A stretch of DNA of 64,000 nt, taken from contig NZ_CP064295.1 of assembly GCF_015476115.1 (NCBI RefSeq), positions 3,280,001-3,344,000 on the forward strand, in the 5' to 3' direction. This DNA comes from Aegicerativicinus sediminis. Lineage in GTDB: Bacteria; Bacteroidota; Bacteroidia; Flavobacteriales; Flavobacteriaceae. A program made the position numbers and the translations under genes. Shown in pieces: positions 55,409 through 64,000 of the stretch. The notes under the pieces were generated by a model. It saw nothing but the letters and a program-made list of their open reading frames with translations. It was not told where the DNA came from and did not search any database. Position 1 is the stretch's first letter; each line of letters begins with the position of its first letter.

Positions 55409-57433
55409 ATGAATGAGCCCGTCTACATAGTTGTATCAGGAATAGCTGATTATTTCAGTCTGAGTGTTAGGGATGAAGATTTAGCCAAATCTATGGAATC
55501 TACCTATCAGAGATTGGTTAAAGAATCGTACAAATCTTTTGAAGTTGACAATCTGGTATTTGATAGTGGCTATTCCTACGCTCAATTTTCGAATATTAAA
55601 GAATGCTTGGACGCTGTTCTATTACTAGAAAGAAAGCTAGCTGAGTTTAGTTTTATTCCGCAGATCTGTATTATACATGCATTAGAAAAGAATAAGGTTG
55701 CGAAATGGAAAAAAAGCCGTTGGGCGAAATTATCCAATTCACTTTTGAAAATAGGGGTAGAGGATAGCGTCATAATTACCTCGCCCGTGCATGAAGAACT
55801 CGTGAAATTGGAAGGCTATGGTTCTGAATTTGTTGAAAATTATGAAGTCGAGGGGTTGGACGAGGTTGTTTCGGTTTATGCTTTAGAGGATGATTTTTTG
55901 GTTACCCCAGATGTTGAAGCTATCCATGCTAAAGTTGCGAAGGAAAGTCCCTCTAAAGAAAAAAGAAAAGCCTCTTTTACACATATACTAATAGCGCTTT
56001 CTACATTAATAGGAATGTCCGCTGTTTTTGCTTATCTAAACGTGCTAAATTCTGACCCTATAATAAATGATTATTCTATTGCTGTATTGCCATTTCGCGA
56101 TATAACCACCGAAACAGACTCAACAGAAATAAAAATGAGTTATGGTATAAGTGATGCGGTAATAGATCATTTGGTTAAGTTGGAGGACTTAGTGGTGATA
56201 TCTCATTATTCATCCCGCAATGTTTTAAATTATTCAAACAAAATTTCAGAAATCTCCAGTTTACTTGGGGTGGCCTATGTCTTGGAAGGTAATGTTACCT
56301 ATGATGACGATAGTTTAACTATCGATGCCCAAGTAATAGATGTTCAGTCCTCCCAAGCTATTTGGGAAAATTCATATTATAGATCGATTGAAGATTTATT
56401 GGTTGTAGAATCAGAAATTGCAAAAGAGATTGTTGATTTATTAAAAATTAATTTATCCTTTGATGATATGAAGGCTGTTGTAGGCCTACCAACAGATAAT
56501 ATAGATTCGTATGAAAATTATGTACTTGGCCAGCAAGAGAATTTGAAGAAGTCGGTAACTGCTAATCGTAAAAGTATTGACTATTATGGAAAGGCAATAA
56601 GGTTAGACACAACCTTCGCAAATGCATATGCTGAAATCGCCTCCTCAACCTTGGAAAGAATTATTTACAAAGATGCAACACCAAGGGAGGTAATTAGACT
56701 TGCCAAAATCTATCTAGATAAGGCTGAGGAATTGAATGATCAGTTGGCGACTATTTATTCGTGCAGGGGGCTAATTAGTATTTATGAGGAGAATTATCAG
56801 GAAGCTTTTTTCAACTACGAAAAGGCCATTCGTATGGCGCCTAATGATCCTGATATTCGTTTAGGATTTGCGAGGTATTTTAATACGGTTAATGAATATG
56901 AAAAGCAAATTGAACAGAACCGTTTGGCGTATAAATTAGATCCACTATCTTTTGATACTGCCCAAAAATTTGCTCAAGCATTATTGGTTAATAAAAAGTA
57001 TAAGGAAGTTGAAATTCTGTTAGAAGATTTCAGAACAAAATTTGGAAATAAGTATACCAATCAAATTAATAGACTTTATATACAAAATGCCATTGGAACT
57101 CAAAATTTTGATCAAGCCATTTCCGATCTCAAGGCATTGGCTTGGACGGATAGTTTGCAGTTGGGTGCTTTAGGCTATAGCTACGGTAGAAAAAATGACA
57201 CGGTTATGGCAAAAACTGTTATAGACAGTATAAAAATTTTGGAAGATTTCCCTATGAAAAATTATGAAATTGCTACAGTCTTCGCTGGGCTTGGAAATCG
57301 GGATAGTGTTCTTTACTACCTTGATAGTACACGAATCAACCCTACCATTTTAATTTCAAAAGATATGGATTATCCTCAAATTTTAACTGATGTAAATATT
57401 TTCAATAAATTGATTCTCAATTATTACAAGTAG
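55409..57433 (+). CDS. Cyclase-like / TolB-like / TPR membrane protein
   Basis: A 674-residue protein. Residues 1-165 resemble a class III nucleotidyl-cyclase domain: its start (VYIVVSGIADYF) is where cyclases carry the metal-binding Asp motif, and its end (ENYEVEGLDEVVSVYAL) matches the usual closing strand. The two metal Asp residues are not evident, so it is probably inactive. One membrane helix follows (about residues 190-210), then a TolB-like domain (SIAVLPFRDITTETD... LGVAYVLEGNVTYDDD...WENSYYRS) and TPR repeats (YYGKAIRLDTTFANAYAEIA, YEKAIRMAPNDPDIRLG). A signalling or scaffold role is likely. Confidence 0.75.
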   Translation: MNEPVYIVVSGIADYFSLSVRDEDLAKSMESTYQRLVKESYKSFEVDNLVFDSGYSYAQFSNIKECLDAVLLLERKLAEFSFIPQICIIHALEKNKVAKWKKSRWAKLSNSLLKIGVEDSVIITSPVHEELVKLEGYGSEFVENYEVEGLDEVVSVYALEDDFLVTPDVEAIHAKVAKESPSKEKRKASFTHILIALSTLIGMSAVFAYLNVLNSDPIINDYSIAVLPFRDITTETDSTEIKMSYGISDAVIDHLVKLEDLVVISHYSSRNVLNYSNKISEISSLLGVAYVLEGNVTYDDDSLTIDAQVIDVQSSQAIWENSYYRSIEDLLVVESEIAKEIVDLLKINLSFDDMKAVVGLPTDNIDSYENYVLGQQENLKKSVTANRKSIDYYGKAIRLDTTFANAYAEIASSTLERIIYKDATPREVIRLAKIYLDKAEELNDQLATIYSCRGLISIYEENYQEAFFNYEKAIRMAPNDPDIRLGFARYFNTVNEYEKQIEQNRLAYKLDPLSFDTAQKFAQALLVNKKYKEVEILLEDFRTKFGNKYTNQINRLYIQNAIGTQNFDQAISDLKALAWTDSLQLGALGYSYGRKNDTVMAKTVIDSIKILEDFPMKNYEIATVFAGLGNRDSVLYYLDSTRINPTILISKDMDYPQILTDVNIFNKLILNYYK

Positions 57434-57440
57434 GAGGCTC

Positions 57441-57464
57441 AGTGCTTAAAAGGCACTCTTTTTA
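57441..57464 (+). terminator. Short hairpin between convergent genes
   Basis: AGTGC / GCACT stem (5 bp, 7-nt loop) followed by CTTTTT, just after the TPR gene stop and just before the minus-strand protease stop at 57462. The stem is short, so it is a weak candidate. Confidence 0.4.
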
Positions 57465-58751
57465 TTTGAAAAATATTGATCCGTATTTAAAACTGATAAT
57501 CATTTCATCAAATTGCTGAATAAAATCTTGACCAAGATTTCCATAAAAGTTGTTGATGTCCACTTTGAAGTCCGACTTGTGTAGTTGCATATTATTTAAG
57601 CTAGCCATAGAATTTCCAATGGTAAATTGAATACTATCAATAACAAAACCTTCAAAATCAACTGTTCCACCGGCACTGCCAGAAGTTATTGTCTGTGGTT
57701 TGTATTTGTCTTCAATGCTTTTGGTATATTTTCGATAAAAAGGTGCATAGAGAGAAGTGCTTTTCGCCCCTGTATCTAACCCAAAGCTTAAAGTATCTTT
57801 ATTGTATTGAACTGCTACAATGGGCGTAAGTCCATCTATAGCAAAATTGTTTAAACTATAAACAGATGGAGTTAATGGTGTAGAAATAATATTGTTTTTC
57901 GAAATTCGAATTTCCTCCATTGCCTCAATTACCGGAAAACCAATAATTCCATTGATATAGTAATCAAATTGAGGAAATGAAATATCTTCATCATTCAAAA
58001 CCAAAAAAACTACATTCTTAAAAGTTATTCCTCCGATACTTAGTTCTTCTGCAATAGCTAATTGACTATCTACTTTTTTACCGGTAAATGCAGTAACATA
58101 AAAATCAGATTCAATAGGTTTTAATCCTAAATCGTTAACGAGGGATTTTTTAATTACAGAAATATTCGCACCAGTATCAAATATGTAATTATTGGTAATA
58201 CCGTTTATGGTAACATCTATATTTAAAAGAGTGGCCTTATCTATTGTTAAGGGAATATCAGTGTCTTTAGATTTTATTATTTCCTGTGGACGGATATTCT
58301 CTAATGACTTCCAAATATTAAATTCATTTTCTATAGTTTCAATTTTTGAAGAATCATTTAAATACCGATACCTTTTCAGTATGGACTCGGAGACTTCTGC
58401 TGCTTTTTTATACTCATATAGATTGATATGATTTAACAGTTTTGTGTGGTATATTTTATTTAATAGAGTGTCGTTTAGATTTGAATTTTCAAAGCTTAAC
58501 AGCTTTTCAATTTGATCGTTTGACCTAGCCAAATTATTAAATCGGTTAAGTAAAATAGCCTCATAATAGAGGCTATTTTCTTCGGGCAGAAGATTTTTAT
58601 TGGTTAGAAAATATTTTTTTAATTTAAAATAGTCCTGAACTTCAATCAAACTATCCAATTGATTGGTAATGAAAGTAGTGTTTATAGGTTTTTTTATCGA
58701 CCTGGCACATGAAAAAATGATTGATAGTAATAATAGATATAGGAACCTCAT
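57462..58751 (-). CDS. Lipoprotein with two retropepsin-like aspartic protease domains
   Basis: A 429-residue lipoprotein; start ATG 58751 gives MRFLYLLLLSIIFSC as signal. The longer frame to 58793 would add 14 residues and overlap the upstream gene. Residues about 30-160 are helical. Two DTG motifs follow: YIFDTGANISVI (Asp192) and FGLDTGAKSTSLY (Asp326), each with a downstream hydrophobic Gly strand (GIIGFPVIEAM and FYGNLGQDFI). Both lobes in one chain could form a pepsin-like active site. The role may be envelope protein turnover. It sits after the head-GIN gene. Confidence 0.8.
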   Translation of the reverse strand: MRFLYLLLLSIIFSCARSIKKPINTTFITNQLDSLIEVQDYFKLKKYFLTNKNLLPEENSLYYEAILLNRFNNLARSNDQIEKLLSFENSNLNDTLLNKIYHTKLLNHINLYEYKKAAEVSESILKRYRYLNDSSKIETIENEFNIWKSLENIRPQEIIKSKDTDIPLTIDKATLLNIDVTINGITNNYIFDTGANISVIKKSLVNDLGLKPIESDFYVTAFTGKKVDSQLAIAEELSIGGITFKNVVFLVLNDEDISFPQFDYYINGIIGFPVIEAMEEIRISKNNIISTPLTPSVYSLNNFAIDGLTPIVAVQYNKDTLSFGLDTGAKSTSLYAPFYRKYTKSIEDKYKPQTITSGSAGGTVDFEGFVIDSIQFTIGNSMASLNNMQLHKSDFKVDINNFYGNLGQDFIQQFDEMIISFKYGSIFFK

Positions 58752-58773
58752 TGGACATAAAATAAAGTAAAAC

Positions 58774-59427
58774 TTAGTTGGCACTTTTAACATTGCCAGA
58801 TCCAGTAATGCTAGAGTTGATTATTGGTTCTCCAATATAAAAAAGATCTCCGCTACCTTCAATTTTTACATTCAAATATTCATTGCAAAAAACTTCACAA
58901 TCGCCACTTCCGTCAATCTTAATATCACAATTGTCTGCCACAAAATCAAACGCATGGACTACGCCAGAACCTTCATTAATCAAAGCTAAACCATCAGCAG
59001 CACCATCCAATGTAATGTCTCCAGATCCAATGTTTTCAACCTTAAAATTATCGGTTTGTAAAATATCTATGGCAGTAATATTACCACTTCCGGAATTTTT
59101 AATTTCATTTATATTTTCGACATAAATTGTTGCCTTTACATTGATATTCCTGTAATTGTTATCATCATCTAATTTCAATATCAGCATATTATTATGCACA
59201 CTGGTTCTTACCAAATGAAGAATGTTATTGTCGGCCGTAATTTCAACCGATTGAAAATCGCTTTGGATAATGGTTATGTCAAATACACCTTCACTTTCAA
59301 CTTTATTAAAAGTAGGGACATCTCTAATTTGGGTGGATTCAACACCAGATCCCTCAATAGTATCCACAGAGCAGGAACAAATTATTAGCATGGCCAAGGC
59401 CATTAAAAAAAAGAATTGATTTTTCAT
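58774..59427 (-). CDS. Head-GIN-domain (DUF2807) lipoprotein
   Basis: A 217-residue lipoprotein (LAMLIICSC). The mature part consists of DUF2807 right-handed beta repeats with SGSG/GSGD turns: IKNSGSGNITAIDIL, VENIGSGDITLDGAADG, IKIDGSGDCEVFC, IEGSGDLFYIG and ITGSGNVKSAN. The family is widespread in Bacteroidota, with no firm function (autotransporter-adhesin-like fold). It lies 22 bp upstream of the aspartic protease, so the two may be co-transcribed. Confidence 0.9.
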   Translation of the reverse strand: MKNQFFFLMALAMLIICSCSVDTIEGSGVESTQIRDVPTFNKVESEGVFDITIIQSDFQSVEITADNNILHLVRTSVHNNMLILKLDDDNNYRNINVKATIYVENINEIKNSGSGNITAIDILQTDNFKVENIGSGDITLDGAADGLALINEGSGVVHAFDFVADNCDIKIDGSGDCEVFCNEYLNVKIEGSGDLFYIGEPIINSSITGSGNVKSAN

Positions 59428-59493
59428 GGTTTTACGTTTTATGATTGATTGAACAAAATTAAACAGGGTAGATTAGTAATCCATTGATCTAAA

Positions 59494-60036
59494 TCAAGAA
59501 ATCAACTGTCTAAGCTTTGCTCTTTCTCGAGATAAGGTTTCGGGTGTCATGTCTAAATAAGAAGCGATGATGTGGTGTGGTATTCGATTAAATAAAGAAA
59601 TATGTGTACTATTAAACTCTTTAAGCCGATCCGTTGCATTTTTGGTGAGGCGAGAAATTTCCTTTTTATGTTTTTCAATAGCAAAACTTTTAAGTTTTCC
59701 ACATTCAAAAGCAATAAACCCAGGGTGTGTCTTACTCAAATTTTCTAAGGTTTCCTTTGTCCAGAAAAGCAATTTTGAGGGGAATAAGACTTGGCAATTT
59801 ATATAGGAAGATTCACCAGTCCAATAACTAATATTGGAGGAGTAAAAGAAATCATTTTCTTTGGAGATTCTAATAGTCTTTTCATTTCCATCGAGATCTA
59901 TGACAAAATGCCTCACCACCCCTTCTTGGACGAAAAACACTTTATCCGAAATTTCTCCTTGCCTTAAAATATATTCATTTTTAGAATACTCAATTGGGCA
60001 TCCAGACTGAAAGAAGAATTCTATTGAAAAAGCCAT
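59494..60036 (-). CDS. Crp/Fnr-family transcription regulator
   Basis: A 180-residue regulator. The N-terminal cyclic-nucleotide-binding fold is seen in LRQGEISDKVFFVQEGVVRHFV. A dimer helix follows, then a C-terminal HTH in IPHHIIASYLDMTPETLSRERAKL. No Cys cluster of the FNR type is present, and the cAMP phosphate-binding Arg/Ser pair is not clear, so the ligand may be something else or none. It lies between the head-GIN gene and the PFOR-like gene on the same strand, so it may control either. Confidence 0.85.
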   Translation of the reverse strand: MAFSIEFFFQSGCPIEYSKNEYILRQGEISDKVFFVQEGVVRHFVIDLDGNEKTIRISKENDFFYSSNISYWTGESSYINCQVLFPSKLLFWTKETLENLSKTHPGFIAFECGKLKSFAIEKHKKEISRLTKNATDRLKEFNSTHISLFNRIPHHIIASYLDMTPETLSRERAKLRQLIS

Positions 60037-60162
60037 TTAACTTTGTTATAATTAAAAGACGGATAAGATGGGCTCTTGTTACATTAGAGTTAAGTGGCCT
60101 AATTGTTTAGGTTAATTAGAAATTGTTTTGAGGTGGCATTGACTTTTAAAGGTTATCGCGAT

Positions 60163-63100
60163 TTAATGATTATTAGACGCTAACATTTGATGAGCATTTT
60201 CATTATAAACTTTTACGTTAGTTTTTTTGCGATCTATACAATCAGCCAATATTATTGTAGGGCCATTATGATTTGAGGCCATTACCAAAGCCTCTAAACA
60301 TTTTGAAGGGTTCTCAAAAAGAGAAACATTCAATATTTGTGTGTTGGGATAGGTAGCAAGCATTGCACCTAAATCTTTTTTCGGTTGTGTTTTTCCTGAA
60401 TAAGCAAATTTCACTCTTTTTCCTTCAGGGGTTGCTTTGGATGCCTGGCCACCGGTATTTGAATAGCCTTCATTATCCAGGATAAGGATATTTACATTTT
60501 CACCAGAAGCAACAACATGGTCTATTCCACCAAATCCTATATCGTAAGCCCAACCATCACCACCAACAATCCAAATTTCTTTATTGATAAATTCATCTGC
60601 AAGGGAAATTAAGGCTTTTGCTTTGTAGGAATTTAATTTACCCAGAATTGATTTTAATTCCCGCACAGCCAACTTAACCTTTTGTTTATCCAATTCGCTA
60701 TTTTGTTCGGTTAATAGTAGGGTAGCTACCAATCCATCCGGCAAAAAATCCATCATTTCAAGCAATAGTCGTTTTGCTTTATTTAGTTGGAATTTTTGGG
60801 TAAGATGGAATCCAAAACCGAATTCAGCATTATCTTCAAATAAACTGTTAGCCCAAGCTGGGCCTTCACCATTTGAGTTTGTATAAAAAGGTAAAGATGT
60901 TATGGACCCTCCAAAAATTGAACTGGATCCAGTAGCATTAGCAATTAACAGTCTATCTCCAAAAAGCTGAGTTAAAAGTTTAATATATTGTGATTCAGTA
61001 CAGCGCTTTTCGCTTTGTGGTGACCTAAATAATGGTTCCATAAACTGTTGTTGAAATAAGTTCAAATTATTTAACAGGGATCTATTAGCTTCAGGAAGTC
61101 CTTTAAATAGTTTCCAATTTTGATTAGCCCGATTGTACACCAAATCCGTATTAACTGCCTCCAAGGCCTCTGTTGGACATTGCTCCACACAAAAATTGCA
61201 TGAGGTGCATTGGTCCGGGTTAACTTGAATACTAAAATGGGCAGTTGATTTTGATAGTTCAGAATCCTCCAATTTTTTTAAAGGAAAAAAACTAGGCAAC
61301 TCCGAGACATTTTCTTCTGGGACCAATTTCATCCTCAATGCCCCTTGTGGGCACACCAAACTACAGAGACCACATTCAACACAATTCAAAGTATTCCATT
61401 GAGGTATAAACTCTGCTGTTTTGGCTTTCAAAGCTCTATCAGAAAAGGTTTCAAAAGTTCCGTCAATTGGTAAACCACTTACCTTGATACTAGCATTTTT
61501 ATCAAAAATGTTTGTGTTCATGGACTTTATTTTACTTGGTTTAAAGGTGATTCTTCTATAATTCTGATCAATAAAATTTGGGATGTTTCGATGGTTAGAT
61601 TGAAGTTCAATAAACAACTCTTTCAAAATCCTTTCGCCATTTTCTTCACTATTTATATAGTATACCTCAATATTATTGTCTACAATATATTGTAGAGTGG
61701 AGAAGTTCATATTTATGTTTTCGCATAATTCAGAGAATACTAATATTATCCCACCAGATTTAATAGTTTCCAATGATGATTTTGATTGTAATGACGAAAT
61801 AGAATCAAAAATGGTAACGTCCGCCTTTGAAATTAGAAATGGTGATCTAATGGCTGAATTGGAAAACCTTATATGAGTTTGGTTAATAACCTTGTCCTTA
61901 TTGTAGGAACATCCAGTATACGATTGGATATGTTTTTTTATCCTGCTATTAAGTAAAACTGCTTGGATGTTCTTTGTCAGCTTTTTATCGGTATCCTCAA
62001 TGATTATTTCTAACAAATTATCATTTTTTTTCGTGTCGATGTGCTTATACCCTAAGCTCAGATTTGAAATATTGTCGGTTATTCCAATAGTGAATTTATT
62101 TTTAGGGGACATTGATCGAGCATTCTCAATAATTGCTAATACCATTTCTGGGGTAAATTCTTTTGAAGATAATCCATATCTGCCACCAAACACCTTAATG
62201 TCTTTATTAAAGAAGTTATCTTTAACTGATTGAAAAACATCTAAATACAAGGGTTCGCCTGTTGATCCATTTTCTTTAGTTCTATCTAAAACTGTAATAG
62301 TCTTACAAGTTTTTGGTAACTCCTTAATTAATAGTTCTGTTGCAAAAGGCCTGTATAATCTAACCTTTATAAGACCGGTATCTTTGGTTCTATTAAATTG
62401 ATCCAGCGTACATTCAATTGTATCGCAGGCACTTCCCATTGCAATTATTACATGCTTGGGATTGTCTGGACCTATATATTGAAAAGGTTTATAAATTCTA
62501 CCAGTTAATTTTTCAAATTGTTCCATTACAGAAGCCATAATAGATGGTCCATTGTTAAATACTGAATTGGATCTTTCGCTAGATTCAAAAAATGTTTCTG
62601 GTCCTTGGGCCGTACCTCTAATAGAGGGATTATGCGGACTAAGTCTACGATCGAAATTCTGATATATCAAATCTTCAGGCATTAACTTTTTTATGATTGA
62701 ATCATCTATAATCTCAACTATGTTAAGTTCATGAGAGGTTCTAAAACCATCAAAGAAATGTATAAATGGAATTCTGCTTCTTAAACTTGCCACTTGAGAC
62801 AACAATGCAAAATCATAGGCTTCCTGTGGATTATTTCCACCTAAAATTGCATAGCCACATTGTCTAACAGCCATAATATCACTATGATCTCCAAATACAG
62901 ATAAAGAATGTGTAGCTATACTTCTAGTCGCAACGTGTATAACATTTGGTAACAGTTGACCGGCAATTTTATACAAGTTAGGTAGCATTAATAATAGTCC
63001 TTGAGAAGCAGTAAAGGTAGTGGTAAGCGATCCTGTTTGAAGCGCACCATGCATGGCTCCGGCAACTCCACCTTCACCCTGCATTTGAAATGCTACAGGA

Positions 63101-63264
63101 ACATCTCCAAAAAGATTTTCTACACCTTCGCTAGACCATTGTTCCGTAAGTTCGGCCATTTCGGAAGCAGGTGTTATAGGATAAATCAATGCAATCTCGT
63201 TTAATCGGTATGCCATCCGAGCGGTGGCTTGATTGGCATTAACTAATATTTTTGAAGGTGTCAT
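60163..63264 (-). CDS. Degenerate pyruvate:ferredoxin oxidoreductase (NifJ)-like protein
   Basis: A 1033-residue NifJ homologue (usual length about 1170-1200). Intact parts are the N-terminal domain (YPITPASEMAE, MQGEGGVAGAMHGAL, FGDHSDIMAVRQ), the domain II strands, a two-[4Fe-4S] ferredoxin domain (Cys628/631/634/638 and Cys686/689/692/696) and the TPP motif GDGWAYDIGFGG...NEGYSNTGGQ (902-940). Missing are the CoA-domain motif YGLGxDGTVGANK (here NNLLEIIIED-like sequence near 416), the first Cys of CxxC in cluster A (Glu752 beside Cys755) and the NATGCSS Cys (Ser780). Cys1009 survives. The C-terminus stops about 24 residues later, short of the usual tail. TPP binding looks possible; CoA-dependent catalysis is doubtful. 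Confidence 0.85.
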   Translation of the reverse strand: MTPSKILVNANQATARMAYRLNEIALIYPITPASEMAELTEQWSSEGVENLFGDVPVAFQMQGEGGVAGAMHGALQTGSLTTTFTASQGLLLMLPNLYKIAGQLLPNVIHVATRSIATHSLSVFGDHSDIMAVRQCGYAILGGNNPQEAYDFALLSQVASLRSRIPFIHFFDGFRTSHELNIVEIIDDSIIKKLMPEDLIYQNFDRRLSPHNPSIRGTAQGPETFFESSERSNSVFNNGPSIMASVMEQFEKLTGRIYKPFQYIGPDNPKHVIIAMGSACDTIECTLDQFNRTKDTGLIKVRLYRPFATELLIKELPKTCKTITVLDRTKENGSTGEPLYLDVFQSVKDNFFNKDIKVFGGRYGLSSKEFTPEMVLAIIENARSMSPKNKFTIGITDNISNLSLGYKHIDTKKNDNLLEIIIEDTDKKLTKNIQAVLLNSRIKKHIQSYTGCSYNKDKVINQTHIRFSNSAIRSPFLISKADVTIFDSISSLQSKSSLETIKSGGIILVFSELCENINMNFSTLQYIVDNNIEVYYINSEENGERILKELFIELQSNHRNIPNFIDQNYRRITFKPSKIKSMNTNIFDKNASIKVSGLPIDGTFETFSDRALKAKTAEFIPQWNTLNCVECGLCSLVCPQGALRMKLVPEENVSELPSFFPLKKLEDSELSKSTAHFSIQVNPDQCTSCNFCVEQCPTEALEAVNTDLVYNRANQNWKLFKGLPEANRSLLNNLNLFQQQFMEPLFRSPQSEKRCTESQYIKLLTQLFGDRLLIANATGSSSIFGGSITSLPFYTNSNGEGPAWANSLFEDNAEFGFGFHLTQKFQLNKAKRLLLEMMDFLPDGLVATLLLTEQNSELDKQKVKLAVRELKSILGKLNSYKAKALISLADEFINKEIWIVGGDGWAYDIGFGGIDHVVASGENVNILILDNEGYSNTGGQASKATPEGKRVKFAYSGKTQPKKDLGAMLATYPNTQILNVSLFENPSKCLEALVMASNHNGPTIILADCIDRKKTNVKVYNENAHQMLASNNH

Positions 63265-63285
63265 TTTGGTTGAGGTTTAGATACA

Positions 63286-63318
63286 ATTAAGGCTATCCCT
63301 GTTCGAAATAGCCTTAAT
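63286..63318 (-). terminator. Hairpin between osmC-like and PFOR-like genes
   Basis: An 11-bp inverted repeat ATTAAGGCTAT / ATAGCCTTAAT with an 11-nt loop. It lies 17 bp after the OsmC stop on the minus strand and 22 bp before the PFOR-like ATG. The T-run is weak on this strand, so it may be a partial terminator. Confidence 0.5.
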
Positions 63319-63334
63319 TTTAATAATTGATTAA

Positions 63335-63892
63335 TTATCTTTCGAACTCTATTTTTACTGGAGTTGGGTTTGATATGATGTCAAAAACAGGAGAGAATTG
63401 AGATAATGCTTTTAACTGTTCATCAGTTGCATCAGATTTCACTTTAAATTTCACAGTGATCCCGCTAAAACCTTTTCTAACTTCAGGATCTATACCTAAA
63501 AATCCTTGTAAATTTACATCGCCTTCCAATTTAGATTCCATACTTTCTATATCGATTCCTTGAGCTGCAGCATGATAAGCCATCGCTCCAATTAAACAAG
63601 AACCTAAAGCATGTAATACAGTTTCGGCAGGGTTAGCAGCAACATCATTTCCCAATAAAACAGGAGCGTGGTCGCATTCCATTGTAAAGGTTTCTGTTCT
63701 AGTTTCGTCTTCTTGTCCTGCACCGTAAAAACTTTTTACGCTTGTTACACAATGTCCACCATCAATCCAATTAGTTTTTCCTCTGAATTGGAAATCGCCC
63801 ATGGATGGATCTGATTGAACTAATTTTACGGTTTCTACTAATTGGTCAACGTTTACTCCGTTTTTAACATTTGGTTGTTCTGTTGTGATCAT
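63335..63892 (-). CDS. OsmC-family (peroxide/thiol stress) protein
   Basis: A 185-residue OsmC-fold protein. The first peroxidatic-type Cys is in LHALGSCLIGAMAYHAAAQGI (about residue 98). The second Cys of classic OsmC/Ohr proteins is replaced by Ser in QFSPVFDIISNP, as in many non-peroxidase family members. The conserved GDVNLQGFLG strand is present. It may reduce organic hydroperoxides weakly or act on other small thiol substrates. It lies upstream of the PFOR-like gene with a hairpin between; the promoter would be near the window end. Confidence 0.85.
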   Translation of the reverse strand: MITTEQPNVKNGVNVDQLVETVKLVQSDPSMGDFQFRGKTNWIDGGHCVTSVKSFYGAGQEDETRTETFTMECDHAPVLLGNDVAANPAETVLHALGSCLIGAMAYHAAAQGIDIESMESKLEGDVNLQGFLGIDPEVRKGFSGITVKFKVKSDATDEQLKALSQFSPVFDIISNPTPVKIEFER

Positions 63893-64000
63893 TTTTTTGA
63901 GTTTTAAATTGTTAAGATTATTATTGATTGTTCACGCTTCTTATATGGCATATGGCGTGCCAAAACAATTAAAACATTGAAAAACAGATTGTTGTGGTAT

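Noticed and set aside
63946-63962. TGGCA-N7-TGCCA inverted repeat upstream of the osmC-like gene, like a LysR-type site
   Set aside because: One short imperfect site with no LysR gene nearby; chance occurrence is likely.

Overview
The window is a stretch of chromosome from a member of the Bacteroidota, most likely a marine-type Flavobacteriaceae. The evidence is strongly AT-rich DNA, SusC/SusD outer-membrane glycan uptake genes, Cys-anchored lipoprotein signals with short spacers, candidate Bacteroidota promoter elements of the TAnnTTTG type, and gene families typical of flavobacteria (DUF2807 head-GIN protein, TlpA/DUF4369 protein, RND pump fused to an outer-membrane factor). I cannot name a genus. 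No rRNA, tRNA, insertion sequence, prophage or CRISPR array was recognised.

Region by region. 1-14.9 kb is mostly housekeeping: an edge-truncated M1-peptidase-like protein with a beta-barrel, a LOG-family hydrolase, a 55-residue membrane protein, uvrA, an ATP-grasp enzyme, an ACP-phosphodiesterase-like protein, glmM, a class V aminotransferase, a lipid A-type acyltransferase, a rhomboid protease and a thioredoxin-like lipoprotein. 14.9-20.4 kb holds two tandem paralogous secreted proteins built from an unrecognised two-cysteine module, mnmE, a PD40 propeller protein, a plug-domain gene broken by one in-frame stop, and a small Cys-rich protein. 20.6-25.8 kb holds a CotH-like protein and an MCE (Mla-type) lipid-transport operon with two extra exported proteins. 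26.0-32.4 kb is a heavy-metal export module: an RND pump fused to its own TolC-like channel, its adaptor, and a convergent cation-diffusion facilitator.

32.8-55.3 kb is a polysaccharide utilisation locus (PUL), all on the + strand: a membrane-spanning sensor/LuxR-type regulator, SusC, SusD, a lipoprotein with two LamG-like domains, two tandem GH144 enzymes, an esterase, a GH3 beta-glucosidase, a second esterase, a sulfatase, a GH43-like enzyme with a discoidin-like domain, an endonuclease/exonuclease/phosphatase-family hydrolase and a sodium:solute symporter. GH144 is the endo-beta-1,2-glucanase family and is paired with GH3 in known beta-1,2-glucan loci, so the core target is probably a beta-1,2-glucan. 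The esterases, the sulfatase-fold enzyme and the phosphodiesterase-like enzyme suggest that the glucan carries substituents. The logical order is surface capture (SusCD and LamG protein), unmasking and endo-cleavage (esterases, sulfatase, GH144), trimming to glucose (GH3) and sodium-driven uptake.

55.4-64 kb contains a cyclase-like/TolB/TPR membrane protein, a two-DTG aspartic protease, a head-GIN lipoprotein, a Crp/Fnr regulator, a pyruvate:ferredoxin-oxidoreductase-like protein that lacks two proximal iron-sulfur ligands and the usual CoA-domain motif, and an OsmC protein. The most unusual items are this degenerate PFOR, the candidate substituted beta-1,2-glucan PUL, and the tandem secreted repeat proteins. 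Database searches could not be run; family names rest on motifs read by eye.
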